The notes under the pieces are model-generated. The model had not been told where the DNA came from, ran no database searches, and saw nothing but the letters and a program-made list of their open reading frames with translations. The translations under genes were made by a program, and so were the position numbers. Positions 17,523-26,727 of a DNA stretch of 64,000 nt are shown piece after piece. How positions within the stretch are numbered: the stretch's first letter is position 1; every line of letters starts with the position of its first letter. Source of the DNA: Pseudomonadota bacterium (GTDB lineage: Bacteria; Pseudomonadota; Alphaproteobacteria; Azospirillales; Azospirillaceae); assembly GCA_023423695.1 (NCBI GenBank), contig JAFAFA010000138.1, positions 1 through 64,000 of the forward strand. The letters are read 5' to 3'.

Positions 17523-19199
17523 TCAGCCGCGGCCGGCGATCAGGCTGTCGGCCGCGGCGCGGGCTTCGGCGGTGACCGTGGCGCCGGACAGCATGCGGGC
17601 GATCTCCTCGCGCCGCTCGTCGCCGTCCAGTTCGGCGACGCCGGTGGTGACCTGCTCGTCCTTCTGCGACTTCTGGACCTTCAGGTGGACGGCACCACGC
17701 GCCGCGACCTGCGGGCTGTGTGTGACGACCAGGACCTGCAAGCCATGGCCCAGCGTTTCCAGCCGCTCGCCCACCGCGGCGGCGACGGCGCCGCCGATAC
17801 CGGTGTCCACCTCGTCGAACACCAGCGTGCCGACGGTGGAGGTCTGGGCCAGCACCACCTTCAGCGCCAGCATGAAGCGCGCCAGTTCGCCGCCCGACGC
17901 GATCTTGTTCAGGGCGCCCGGCGGGGAGCCGGGGTTGGTCGCGACCTGGAAGGCGACGCGGTCGATGCCGGACGCGTTCCATTCCGCCTCGTCGAGCGGC
18001 TCGACCAGCGTGCGGAACTTGGCCTTTTCCATCTTCAGCGGCGCCAGTTCGCCTGCGACCGCGACGTCGAGCCGGCCGGCGGCCTCACGGCGGGCGGCGC
18101 TCAGCGTCTCGGCGGCCTTGTGGAAGGTGGTGCGGGCCTGTTCGGCCTCCTTCGCCAGCTTGGCCAGCAGGTCGCCCTGATCCTCGATCAGCAGCAGGCG
18201 GCCGGCCATCTCCTCGCGCAGAGCGGCTAGGGCGTCTACATCCACGCCATGCTTGCGGGCGGCGGCGCGGAGCGCGAACAGCCGCTCCTCCAGCTTTTCC
18301 AGCGCGCGGGGATCCATATCGACGCTGCTGGAGGCGGTCTGCAGGGCGGCGATGGCCTCCCCCGCCTCGGTCGCGGCACGGTCGAGCGCGGCGATCACCG
18401 GGTCCAGCGTGCCGCCGGCTCGGTCGGCGATGCGGCTCAGCGTGCGGATGGCGGAGGCAAGCGCCCGCTCCACGCCACGGTCGCCGGACAGCTCCGCATA
18501 GGCGGCGTTCATGCCGTCGACCAGCTTTTCCCGATGCATCAGCACCGCGCGGGTCTCCGACAGCTCCTCCTCCTCGCCGGGCTTGGGGGCGAGCGCGTCC
18601 AGCTCGGCCACGGCGTGGCGGAGATATTCCTCCTCCGACCGGGCGCGGGCGATGTCGGCGGCGGCGGAATGGCGCGCGTCCTCGACCTGTCTCCAGGCGC
18701 GATGCGCCGCTGCGACCTGCGCCGCCTGGGCCGACAGACCGGCATAGGCGTCCAGCACGCCACGATGGGTCTGCGGGTTCAGCAGGCCATGGGTGTCGAA
18801 CTGGCCATGAACCTCGACCAGCTCGGCGCCCAGCATCTTCAGCAGGCCGACGCCGACCGGCTGGTCGTTGACCCAGGCGCGGCTGCGGCCGTCGGTGTTG
18901 ACGGTGCGGCGGATCACCAGCGTGCCATCGCCGGAATCGCCGTCGAGACCCTGTTCCTTGAGGATGGCGAAAGCCGGATGGTCGCCCGACAGCTCGAATT
19001 CCGCGGTGACGGCGGCCTGATCGGCGCCATGGCGGACCAGACCGGAATCGGCACGCGCGCCAAGGGCCAGCCCCAGCGCGTCGAGCAGGATCGACTTGCC
19101 GGCGCCGGTCTCGCCGGTCAGGGCGCACAGGCCCTTGCGGAAGGACAGGCTCAGCCGCTCGATCAGGACAACGTCCCGGATCGTCAGCGACACGAGCAT
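17523..19199 (-). CDS. recN: DNA repair protein RecN
   Basis: The start at 19199 (MLVSLTIRDV) is the conserved RecN start; the longer frame runs into bamD. The 558-aa SMC-like ATPase has Walker A GETGAGKS near residue 30, coiled-coil arms (about 150-370), and signature plus Walker B LVFDEVDTGIGG near the C-terminus. RecN helps recombinational double-strand break repair. The start lies 8 bases after the bamD stop, so the two are almost certainly cotranscribed, as in many alphaproteobacteria. No LexA box was recognised. Confidence 0.96.
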   Translation of the reverse strand: MLVSLTIRDVVLIERLSLSFRKGLCALTGETGAGKSILLDALGLALGARADSGLVRHGADQAAVTAEFELSGDHPAFAILKEQGLDGDSGDGTLVIRRTVNTDGRSRAWVNDQPVGVGLLKMLGAELVEVHGQFDTHGLLNPQTHRGVLDAYAGLSAQAAQVAAAHRAWRQVEDARHSAAADIARARSEEEYLRHAVAELDALAPKPGEEEELSETRAVLMHREKLVDGMNAAYAELSGDRGVERALASAIRTLSRIADRAGGTLDPVIAALDRAATEAGEAIAALQTASSSVDMDPRALEKLEERLFALRAAARKHGVDVDALAALREEMAGRLLLIEDQGDLLAKLAKEAEQARTTFHKAAETLSAARREAAGRLDVAVAGELAPLKMEKAKFRTLVEPLDEAEWNASGIDRVAFQVATNPGSPPGALNKIASGGELARFMLALKVVLAQTSTVGTLVFDEVDTGIGGAVAAAVGERLETLGHGLQVLVVTHSPQVAARGAVHLKVQKSQKDEQVTTGVAELDGDERREEIARMLSGATVTAEARAAADSLIAGRG

Positions 19200-19207
19200 G
19201 GAGCGTC

Positions 19208-20023
19208 CTAGAACAGGGAGCTCCAGGCTTTGCTGATCCACGACTTCTCGTTTCGCTCGGGACGCAGATTGGCGTCCACCAGCAGTGCGTAGCTGTCCGT
19301 GTACCATTCGCTGCCGGGGAAGTTGTGGCCGAGCACGGCCGCGGCGGCCTTCGCCTCGTCGGTCACGCCCAGCGCCAGATAGCACTCCACCAGCCGGTGC
19401 AGCGCCTCCGCCACATGGGACGTGGTCTGGTAGTTTTCAACGACGACGCGGAAGCGGTTGATCGCGGCGGTGTACTGATGCTGACGCAGGTAGAAGCGAC
19501 CGACCTCCATTTCCTTGCCGGCAAGGTGGTCGTTGGTCAGGTCGATCTTCAGCTTCGCGTCGCGGGCGTATTTGCTGTCCGGGAAACGGCGCACCACCTC
19601 CGACAGGGCGTCGAGCGCCTGCCGGGTCATCCGCTGGTCGCGGCGCACGTCGGTGATCTGCTCGTAATAGCACAGCGCCCGCATGTAATAGGCGTAGTCG
19701 ACATCCGGGCTGCCCGGATGAAGCTGGATGAAGCGGTCGAGCGCCAGGATGGCGTCGTCGTACTTAAGATCCTGATAATGGGCGTAGGCGGCGAGAAGCT
19801 GCGCCTTGCTGGCCGAATCCGAATAGGGATGCTGCCGCTCCACCTCGTCGTAGAGCTTCGCGGCCTTCTTGAAGGACTCCTCGCGCATTGCCGCGTCGGC
19901 TTCCGACAGAAGCTGGTCGGCCGGACGTTCGACATACGCGTCCTCCTTGGTGGAGGAGCAGGCGGTCAGGGCGGCCGACAGGAGGATGGCCGTCAGCGGC
20001 AGGCGGTACGGGCGAGGAAGCAT
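19208..20023 (-). CDS. bamD: Outer membrane assembly lipoprotein BamD
   Basis: The 271-aa lipoprotein has signal and lipobox LLSAALTAC (Cys at about residue 22), followed by TPR-like helices. Typical stretches are AYAHYQDLKYDDAI, FIQLHPGSPDVDYAYYMRA and DITNDHLAGKEM-like wording (here IDLTNDHLAGKEMEVG). BamD is the essential partner of BamA in inserting beta-barrel proteins into the outer membrane. A TATACA box upstream on the minus strand (20054-20059) may be the -10. First gene of bamD-recN. Confidence 0.96.
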   Translation of the reverse strand: MLPRPYRLPLTAILLSAALTACSSTKEDAYVERPADQLLSEADAAMREESFKKAAKLYDEVERQHPYSDSASKAQLLAAYAHYQDLKYDDAILALDRFIQLHPGSPDVDYAYYMRALCYYEQITDVRRDQRMTRQALDALSEVVRRFPDSKYARDAKLKIDLTNDHLAGKEMEVGRFYLRQHQYTAAINRFRVVVENYQTTSHVAEALHRLVECYLALGVTDEAKAAAAVLGHNFPGSEWYTDSYALLVDANLRPERNEKSWISKAWSSLF

Positions 20024-20149
20024 CGTCGTCTTGGGCGCTTTCGAAGTTGCCCCTGTATAGCACGCCAGGGTGAGGGCGCCGCAAGCGGTAACGCGGGGGT
20101 GGGCGATATGCCCCTCCCCGCCCCTCGCGGAAAATGCACGGAAAGCGCC

Positions 20150-20884
20150 TTACCCGAACAAGGCGTCGATGTCGGCCTGGCTGATGTTGCCGCTGTCGGG
20201 GGTGGCTTCTGCCGGGCCGTGCAGATCCAGATCCTCGTCCTTCTTGGTGACGGACGGCGGCAGCGGCATCGCCTCGAACTCCCGCTTGTTCCACAGGCCC
20301 ATCATGGCGTCGACGCGCTCCTCGATGAAGGACATGGCGCGGACGACCTTGGTGATGCGCTGGCCGGTCAGATCCTGGAAGTTGCAGGCCTCGTAGATGC
20401 GGACGATGACGTCGACCATGTCGTTGACGCGGTCGTTGTGATAGCCCTCCGGCAGGGACGACTTCAGCTCCGACACCACCTCTTCAAGCTCTTCGGCGCA
20501 GGCCATGATGGTGTTGGTCGCGGCCTCCGTCGCGGCGACGACGGCGCTCAGCTCCTGGCTGGCCTGCTGGAACTTGTCGTCGCCGGCAAGCGGGTGGCGG
20601 ATGGCGGCCATTTCCACCTTGGTCGCCTTGATGCGGCCGGAGATGTCGGCGATCTCCACCTGGATCTGGTCGATCTGCGCCGCGTCCATGGTCAGGAAAC
20701 GGTCCAGCTTGGCGCCAAGATCGCCGATGGCGCGCAGCACCTCGGTGTTGTCGGCCTGGACCACCTGGGCCGGCACCGGAAGCGCCGCTGCGGCGGCACC
20801 GTCTTCGATCAGCGCCTGGAACGGGTGCCCGGATTTGCGGGCTTTCTGAAGCTCGGCCATGAAGGGCTTGGTCATCTGCTTCAT
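20150..20884 (-). CDS. cheZ: CheZ-like chemotaxis phosphatase ending in a FliM-type CheY-binding peptide
   Basis: The start was set at 20884 (MKQMTKPFMAEL), giving 244 aa; a second Met three codons later is possible. The long helical body with EACNFQDLTGQRITKVV matches the CheZ active-site helix, where the glutamine (here in FQDLTGQ) attacks CheY-phosphate. The protein ends SQADIDALFG, strikingly like the CheY-binding N-terminus of FliM (LSQAEIDALL) and in the position of the CheY-binding tail of enteric CheZ. Expected role: CheY-P dephosphorylation. It is the third gene of the cheY/CheZ-like cluster, about 200 bp after its larger paralog. Confidence 0.82.
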   Translation of the reverse strand: MKQMTKPFMAELQKARKSGHPFQALIEDGAAAAALPVPAQVVQADNTEVLRAIGDLGAKLDRFLTMDAAQIDQIQVEIADISGRIKATKVEMAAIRHPLAGDDKFQQASQELSAVVAATEAATNTIMACAEELEEVVSELKSSLPEGYHNDRVNDMVDVIVRIYEACNFQDLTGQRITKVVRAMSFIEERVDAMMGLWNKREFEAMPLPPSVTKKDEDLDLHGPAEATPDSGNISQADIDALFG

Positions 20885-21085
20885 CCTCGGTCCCGCCTCT
20901 CGGAAACGGCCGCCTGTGGCCTGGGTGGTGAATATGTGGGGTGGTGGAATGTTTGGTTGTATGCGAAATCTGCGTTCTGGAGCGGTCGACCGCGCCGCAT
21001 GGGGCCATCGGCCGGCCGGACGGGTCAATCAGGGAAAACCTAGGGGGGAGAGGTCGGCCGGACGAGCCGGCGCGGTTTCCCCGCC

Positions 21086-22252
21086 TTATCCGAAGAGAGC
21101 GTCGATGGCCGCCTGATCGAGCGGCGCCGGGGGCTCCGCCGCCGCGGGCGGCGGGGGCGGTGTTGCGGGTTTGGGAGCGGCCTTGGCCTTCGGCGTCGCG
21201 CCGGGCGGCTTCGGCACCGGCTTCTTCGCCGGAGCGGGGGCCGGAGCCGGGGTGTCGAACATGCTGTCGATGTCGGCCTGACTCGCCTGCACCGGCGCGG
21301 CGGCAGGTGCCGGGGCGTCGAACATGCTGTCGATGTCGGCTTGGCTCGCCTTTACCGGCGCAGCGGCAGGCGCCGCCGGGGTGTCGAACATGCTGTCGAT
21401 GTCGGCTTGGCTCGACTGAACCGGTGCGGCGGCAGGCGCCGGGGCGCCGAACATGCTGTCGATGTCGGCTTGGCTGGCCTTCGCCGGGGCGGGCGGCGGA
21501 GGCGGCGGAGCCGCGGGAGCGGGCGCCGGAGCGGCGGCCGGGCTGTCGAACATGCTGTCGACATCGGCCTGGCTGACGCCGTGGCCGTCCAGCTGCGGAC
21601 CGTTCAGCAAATGCGCGTCGGGCCGGCTGTCGGTCTGCTCTTCCTTGACGACGATGCCGGCCAGCCCATCCTCGCCCCAGATGCTGATCATCGCCATGAC
21701 GCGCTGCTCGATGTAGCGGAGCGCGTTGACCACCTTGCTGGTGCGCTGGCCGGTCAGATCCTGGAAGGAACAGGCGGTGAAGATGTCGTTCACCTGCGTG
21801 TCGATCTCGCCGCACATCGCCGGATCGGCACCGCTCGAGCGCAGCTTTCCCGCCAAATCCATCAGCCGTTCGGCCGCATTCAAAATTTCGAAGGACGCGC
21901 GTTCGGTCGAGATGACGATGGCATCGAGTTCGTTGGTGGCGGAGAGAATCTTATCGCCGGAGCCGTCGGGAGGGCGCAAAGCCGCAACCTCCCGCCGCGC
22001 CTGTTCGATCGACGCCGCCATTTCCATCAGCTCGCGGCGCAGGACCCCGACATGCTTGCCGGCCTCCACCGCATCGTTCTGCCGGTTCCAGGAGTCGCGG
22101 AACTCCTGGAGCATAGCGCGAACTTCCTCCGTCGCAGCCCCGAGGGACCGCCGGTGGAGCCGCCGCAGGAACGCCCGTCCCTTCGCCGATCGGGCGATGG
22201 CGTCCTCGATCTGCTCGAATTCCTCATCGGACAGCTGCGGAAGCTGCTCCAA
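21086..22252 (-). CDS. CheZ-like protein with tandem FliM-type CheY-binding repeats
   Basis: The TTG at 22252 is preferred as start (MEQLPQLSDEEF), since GGGGAG lies 9 bases before it; a GTG at 22327 would add 25 Gly/Pro-rich residues. The 388-aa protein has a helical N-terminal region (about 1-215) with the CheZ-type helix FTACSFQDLTGQRTSKVV, then a Pro/Ala-rich tail carrying five copies of SQADIDSMFD-like peptides (first copy SQADVDSMFD) and a sixth variant at the C-terminus, QAAIDALFG. Copies repeat every 21-33 residues. The core predicts CheY-P phosphatase or binding activity; the tail predicts several CheY docking sites (inference). Neighbours: cheY 130 bp upstream, a smaller CheZ-like paralog downstream. 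Confidence 0.78.
   Translation of the reverse strand: MEQLPQLSDEEFEQIEDAIARSAKGRAFLRRLHRRSLGAATEEVRAMLQEFRDSWNRQNDAVEAGKHVGVLRRELMEMAASIEQARREVAALRPPDGSGDKILSATNELDAIVISTERASFEILNAAERLMDLAGKLRSSGADPAMCGEIDTQVNDIFTACSFQDLTGQRTSKVVNALRYIEQRVMAMISIWGEDGLAGIVVKEEQTDSRPDAHLLNGPQLDGHGVSQADVDSMFDSPAAAPAPAPAAPPPPPPAPAKASQADIDSMFGAPAPAAAPVQSSQADIDSMFDTPAAPAAAPVKASQADIDSMFDAPAPAAAPVQASQADIDSMFDTPAPAPAPAKKPVPKPPGATPKAKAAPKPATPPPPPAAAEPPAPLDQAAIDALFG
21250..21590 (-). repeat. 63-66-bp tandem coding repeats in the CheZ-like gene
   Basis: The block beginning AACATGCTGTCGA occurs at 21258, 21321, 21387, 21450 and 21549, i.e. spacings of 63, 66, 63 and 99 bases. Each encodes one SQADIDSMF peptide plus a Pro/Ala-rich spacer. 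The near-identity of units indicates recent expansion by unequal recombination or strong selection on the peptide. Confidence 0.9.
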
Positions 22253-22382
22253 ACCGGTCCACTCCCCAAACTGGATTCGCCAGCCGCCCCAAGGACCGGG
22301 CGCCGGGCGGCATGTGCCGCCGCCCACCCGGACCGGTCACGATAAGCTCCGATCGTCCCTTGCGGGTTCTGCCCTTGCGGGA

Positions 22383-22748
22383 TCAGCCGCCGATGACGGC
22401 CTGGATCTTCTGCTTCAGCGTGTCGGCGTTGAAAGGCTTGACGATGTAGTTGTTCACGCCGGCCTGCTTGGCGGCGATCACGTTCTCGGTCTTGCTTTCG
22501 GCGGTGACCATGATGAAGGGCGTCGGCGCCAGCTTCGCGTCGGCGCGGATTTCCTTCAGCAGCTGGAGGCCGGTCATCGGCTCCATGTTCCAGTCGGAAA
22601 TGATGAGGCCGAACTTGCTCTCACGCAGCTTCGCCAGCGCCGACACACCGTCGCCGGCCTCGTCGATGTCGGTGTAGCCGATCTGGGTCAACAGGTTCCG
22701 CACGATGCGCCGCATGGTGGCGTAATCATCGACGACGAGGATCTTCAT
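22383..22748 (-). CDS. cheY: CheY-type single-domain response regulator
   Basis: The 121-aa stand-alone receiver is complete: acid pocket KILVVDDYATMRRIVRNLL, phospho-Asp in IISDWNMEPMTG, switch Thr in MVTAESKTENV, conserved Lys in NYIVKPFNADTL. The sequence is very close to classical motor-binding CheY. It is the first gene of a cluster with two CheZ-like genes; no kinase gene is nearby. GGAG lies 10 bases upstream of the ATG. Confidence 0.95.
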   Translation of the reverse strand: MKILVVDDYATMRRIVRNLLTQIGYTDIDEAGDGVSALAKLRESKFGLIISDWNMEPMTGLQLLKEIRADAKLAPTPFIMVTAESKTENVIAAKQAGVNNYIVKPFNADTLKQKIQAVIGG

Positions 22749-22994
22749 CTAGACGTCTCCGCAATAATCCGTTGCCGGTGTCTGTCCGGCCGTTACGCCC
22801 ACCCGGCGCGGGGGCTGCGCCGTAATCCGGGAAATGATGCCGACTGTAGTGCCCTAACTGCCGCCAAAAGTCATCCCCTTGGGACACACTGCATCAGCCT
22901 GGTAAAGAACGTGTTACCACGCAGGACATCATCTTGCCGAATCAGGGTCGTCCCCAGCATTTCGCCATGGTTTTGATGCAGCCGCCGGCTTCCG

Positions 22995-25070
22995 TCACAG
23001 CGGCGCCGTTGCTCCGGCGAGCCAGCGGCGGGCCGCCTCGTCCAGCAGGGAGGACAGCGACTCGCGCACCCGCGCATGGTAGGCATCGACCCAGGCCGCC
23101 TCGGCATCCGACAGCAGCGCGCGATCGATCAGCGAGCGGTCGATCGGCACCAGGGTCAGCGGCTCGAACTCCATCATCGGGCGCTCCGCGCCGGGCGGCA
23201 TCTGGCGCTCCGCACCGGCCAGCGCGCCCTGCGGCTCCACCGGCTGGACGACGATCAGGTTCTCGATGCGGATGCCGTAGGCGCCGGTCTTGTAATAGCC
23301 GGGCTCGTTGGACAGGATCATGCCCGGCTGGAGCGCCACGGTATTGCCGACCTTGGAGATGCGCTGCGGCCCCTCATGCACCGACAGGAAGCTGCCGACG
23401 CCGTGGCCGGTGCCATGGTCGTAGTCCAGCCCCGCCTGCCATAGCGGCAGCCGCGCCAGCGCGTCCAGCTGCGAACCGGTGGTGCCGCGCGGAAAGCGCG
23501 CGGTGGACAGCGCGATGTGGCCCTTCAGCACGCGGGTGAAGCGGTCGCGCATCTCCGCGGCCATTGCCGGATCGAGCTCGCCGACCGCCAGCGTGCGGGT
23601 GACGTCGGTGGTGCCGTCCAGATACTGCGCGCCGCTGTCCAGCAGGAACAGGCTGCCCGGCTCCAGCCGGCGGTCCGTCTCCGGCGTCACACGGTAATGG
23701 ACGATGGCGCCGTTCGGCCCGGCCCCGGCGATGGTGTCGAAGCTGACGCCGCGGAACCGCTCGTTCTCCCGCCGGAAGGCCAGCAGCCGCTCCACCACCA
23801 CCAGCTCGGTCAGTCCGCCCTTCGGCGCCTCCTCCGAGAACCAGTGCAGGAAACGGACGATGGCGGCGCCGTCGCGGGTGTGGGCGGCCCGGGTGCCGGC
23901 CAGCTCCGCCGCATTCTTGCAGGCTTTCGGCAGCGCGCAGGGGTCGCCGTCGCGCTCCACCTTCGCACCGGCCAGATGCAACCGGTCGACGATCCAGGCC
24001 GAGGTGCAGGACGGGTCGGCCAGCACGCGGGCGGAGCCGCGGGCGACGGCGTCCAGCGCCGGTCCGAACTCCTCCACAGGCCGCACCCGCACCCGGTTGC
24101 CCAGATGGGCGCGGGTCTGCGGCGCCAGCTTGCGCGGGTCGAGGAACAGGTCCACCGACGCGTCGGCGGACAGAATAGCGAAGGACAGCGGCAGCGGCGT
24201 GCAGGGCACGTCGGCGCCGCGGATGTTCAGCAGCCAGGCGATGCTGTCCGGCTGGGTCAGCACCGCGGCGGCGATGCCCGATTGCCCCAGCTCGTCGGCC
24301 AGCCGGGCGCGCTTGTCGGCGGAGCTTTCGCCGGCGAAGGCATCGTCCTGCGGCACCACAGGGGTGAGAGGGGCCGGCGGCTGGCCCTGCCAAACCGAAT
24401 CGAGCGGATTGTCCTCGCAGGCGATCAGCAGGACTCCGGCGCGTTCCAGGGCGGCGCGGGTCTTCTCCACCCAGCCGATGGTGTGCAGCCAGGGATCGAA
24501 GCCGAAACGCCCGCCGTCCGGCAATGCCGCGACGATCCAGTCGGTCAGCGGATCCTCGACCAGATGCTTGTACTCGTACAGGTCGGACGGCACCTCGCCG
24601 CGGACCTGCAGGGTGTAGCGGCCGTCGACGAAGATCGCGGCGCGGTCGGATGTCACCACCGCGTTGCCGGCGGACCCGGTGAAGCCGGTCAGCCAGCCCA
24701 GCCGCTGAGCGCGCGACGGCACATATTCGCCCTGATGCTCGTCGCCGCGCGGAATGATGAAGCCGTCCAGTTCCCGGCGCTTCAGCACGGCGCGCAGGTC
24801 GGCCAGCCGCTGGGCGGGAGCGGGCCGGGCCGCCGGTGCCTCCGCCGCGAGGACGGCCTTCAGCGCCTGGAGCTGTTCGGCCAAGGCCGGCGGCAGGGTC
24901 TCGCCCACCAGCACCAGCCATGCCGCCGGGTCCTCCCCCTCCGGCGCCGCCAGCACGCCGGCCAGCAGCGCGCGGACATCCGCGGGGGAGCGGCCGGTCC
25001 CGGCCTCGGTCAACAGGGTCGCAAGGGCGTCGTCGCCACGGTAAGCGCCGGAGGGGATCGCGCTGGACAC
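22995..25070 (-). CDS. pepP: Xaa-Pro aminopeptidase (M24B family)
   Basis: The GTG at 25070 is chosen as start (GAGG 10 bases upstream); an ATG 22 codons further up lacks such a site. The 691-aa protein has two creatinase-type N-terminal domains and a pita-bread catalytic domain near the C-terminus with metal ligands in FLLDSGAQYLDGTTDVTR, DHGTGHGVGSFL and NEPGYY. Such long aminopeptidase P proteins (about 600 aa) cleave X-Pro N-termini. The first 80 residues before LADLRAVLKRRELDG are an extra helical stretch not usual in the family. Gene symbol is used loosely. Confidence 0.9.
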   Translation of the reverse strand: MSSAIPSGAYRGDDALATLLTEAGTGRSPADVRALLAGVLAAPEGEDPAAWLVLVGETLPPALAEQLQALKAVLAAEAPAARPAPAQRLADLRAVLKRRELDGFIIPRGDEHQGEYVPSRAQRLGWLTGFTGSAGNAVVTSDRAAIFVDGRYTLQVRGEVPSDLYEYKHLVEDPLTDWIVAALPDGGRFGFDPWLHTIGWVEKTRAALERAGVLLIACEDNPLDSVWQGQPPAPLTPVVPQDDAFAGESSADKRARLADELGQSGIAAAVLTQPDSIAWLLNIRGADVPCTPLPLSFAILSADASVDLFLDPRKLAPQTRAHLGNRVRVRPVEEFGPALDAVARGSARVLADPSCTSAWIVDRLHLAGAKVERDGDPCALPKACKNAAELAGTRAAHTRDGAAIVRFLHWFSEEAPKGGLTELVVVERLLAFRRENERFRGVSFDTIAGAGPNGAIVHYRVTPETDRRLEPGSLFLLDSGAQYLDGTTDVTRTLAVGELDPAMAAEMRDRFTRVLKGHIALSTARFPRGTTGSQLDALARLPLWQAGLDYDHGTGHGVGSFLSVHEGPQRISKVGNTVALQPGMILSNEPGYYKTGAYGIRIENLIVVQPVEPQGALAGAERQMPPGAERPMMEFEPLTLVPIDRSLIDRALLSDAEAAWVDAYHARVRESLSSLLDEAARRWLAGATAPL

Positions 25071-25195
25071 GGAACGTGTTCCTCGGAAGGGTGAAGCCTG
25101 TGGCCCCAGGCTAGGCACCCGACCGGCCCGGCGCAAGCGGCGGGGTGGCGGCTATGCCGGTTGGGGTGGGGGTCCAGCCTCACAGGAACCCGTCC

Positions 25196-25669
25196 CTAAA
25201 CCGGCAACCCCGCGTCGTCCGGCAGCCCCAGCCGCTCCAGCACGCGCTTGCGCGCCTCGCCGCGCTCGATGTCGGACACGTGCAGCAGGCCGCCGATGCG
25301 GCGCAGCAGGCTGGCCTCCAGGTCGTTCAGCACGCCGTCGGCGTAGGCGACCTCCCACAGCATCTCGATGATCCAGACACGGCGGCCGGGCGGGCAGCGG
25401 TTCATGATGATGCTGACATAGTGGTGGTAGGGCGACACGTCCTCGGTGTCGAAGACGGCGGCGGACAGCAGGTCCTGCGCCTCTTCCTCGTTCAGGTGGA
25501 AGTGGCGTTGCGCGACGGCGATGATGCGGTCGCGCTCCGCCTGGGTGATGGTGTCGTCGGTGCGCGCGGCCTCGACCATCAGGGCGGCGGCGGCGGCCTG
25601 CAGGGCGTCCTCGCCCGGCTCGGCGCCGTCGTCATCGCCTGCGAACAAGGACCGGATGCGGTTCAGCAT
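25196..25669 (-). CDS. TerB-like (tellurite-resistance TerB domain) protein
   Basis: The 157-aa all-helical protein has the TerB pattern: AAAALMVEAARTDDTITQ, the repeated acidic helix-loop ending, and VAYADGVLNDLEASLLRRI, where conserved acidic residues bind metal. GGGGAG precedes the ATG. TerB-domain proteins occur in metal or stress contexts, but many alphaproteobacterial members are stand-alone with unknown role. Minus strand, between prmA and the aminopeptidase P gene; no ter operon partners. Confidence 0.82.
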   Translation of the reverse strand: MLNRIRSLFAGDDDGAEPGEDALQAAAAALMVEAARTDDTITQAERDRIIAVAQRHFHLNEEEAQDLLSAAVFDTEDVSPYHHYVSIIMNRCPPGRRVWIIEMLWEVAYADGVLNDLEASLLRRIGGLLHVSDIERGEARKRVLERLGLPDDAGLPV

Positions 25670-25733
25670 GGTGGCTCCCCAGGTGAATGTCGGGACATCG
25701 TCCCTAGGGAAGTCGCAACCCGGCCCTAAGGTT

Positions 25734-26624
25734 TCAACGCTTCACCACAAGAGTGGTCCATTCCCCGACCGGGATGCGCGCGACAAGCCGAAGGCCCTGG
25801 TTGCGGTGGGCCTGGATGACGTGGCGCTCCTGCCGGTTCAGCAGGCCGGCCAGCACGGCATAGCCGCCCTTCTTCAGGTGGCGGCGCAACTGCGGCGCCA
25901 TGCGCGACAGCGGGCGGGCCAGGATGTTCGCGGTGATCAGGGTGTAGGGCTTGTGCCGGCCGACGATGCGGGTGTGATAGCCGTCGCCGCCCTGGGCGCG
26001 GATCATGCCCTTCTGCCCGTTCAGCGCCGCATTGATGCGGGTGACGCGCACGGCCTCCGGGTCGATGTCGACGGCGGTCACCGGCACGCGCCAGCGCTTG
26101 GCCACCGCCAGCGCCAGGATGCCGGAGCCGCAGCCCATGTCGAGCGCGCCGCGCCGGCCGCCGCGCGGCAGCTTCAGATGGCGCGACAGTCGGTCGAGCG
26201 CCTGCAGGCAGCCGTTGGTCGAGCCATGCTCGCCCGTGCCGAAGGCGGTGGCGGCGTCCACCAGCAGCGGGATGCTGCCGGCCGGCACGATGCCCTCATG
26301 GTGGGAGCCGTGGACGAAGAAACGGCCGGCGCGAATCGGCGGAAAGCCCTGGTAGCTGTGCGACACCCAGTCGATGGGCGGCAGGTTCTCGACCGCCAGC
26401 CGCGGCTCCTCGATCCCCAGCGCCTTGGCCAGCACGGCGACGCGCGACTGCAGCCGCGCCTCGTCCGGGGCGCCGTACAGCGTCGCCTCGACCAGCCAGT
26501 TGCCGCCCTCCTCCAGTTCGAAGGTCGATACCGCATCGGCATGGTCCCCCACCGCCTCGGCGAAGGCGGGCGCATGGGCTTCGGGGACGACCAGCGCGAT
26601 GCGCCAGAGCGGGGTTTGCGACAT
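25734..26624 (-). CDS. prmA: Ribosomal protein L11 methyltransferase
   Basis: The 296-aa protein has an N-terminal L11-recognition region (about 1-110) and a Rossmann SAM domain with GALDMGCGSGILALAVA (motif I) and the NILARPL motif (NxxxxP/L type) that follows beta-4. The TAFGTGEHGSTNGCL segment before motif I is diagnostic for PrmA. It trimethylates lysines and the N-terminus of L11. Transcribed on the minus strand ahead of the terB-like gene, with 64 bp between them. Confidence 0.94.
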   Translation of the reverse strand: MSQTPLWRIALVVPEAHAPAFAEAVGDHADAVSTFELEEGGNWLVEATLYGAPDEARLQSRVAVLAKALGIEEPRLAVENLPPIDWVSHSYQGFPPIRAGRFFVHGSHHEGIVPAGSIPLLVDAATAFGTGEHGSTNGCLQALDRLSRHLKLPRGGRRGALDMGCGSGILALAVAKRWRVPVTAVDIDPEAVRVTRINAALNGQKGMIRAQGGDGYHTRIVGRHKPYTLITANILARPLSRMAPQLRRHLKKGGYAVLAGLLNRQERHVIQAHRNQGLRLVARIPVGEWTTLVVKR

Positions 26625-26727
26625 GACAGGGGCTTTCCGACGACGACGCGAGAAGAAGCGGCGTTTTTAGCATCAAGCCGGAAAGACACCAAGGATATCG
26701 GATGCCCTCTCGCGTCGATGAAAGCCC

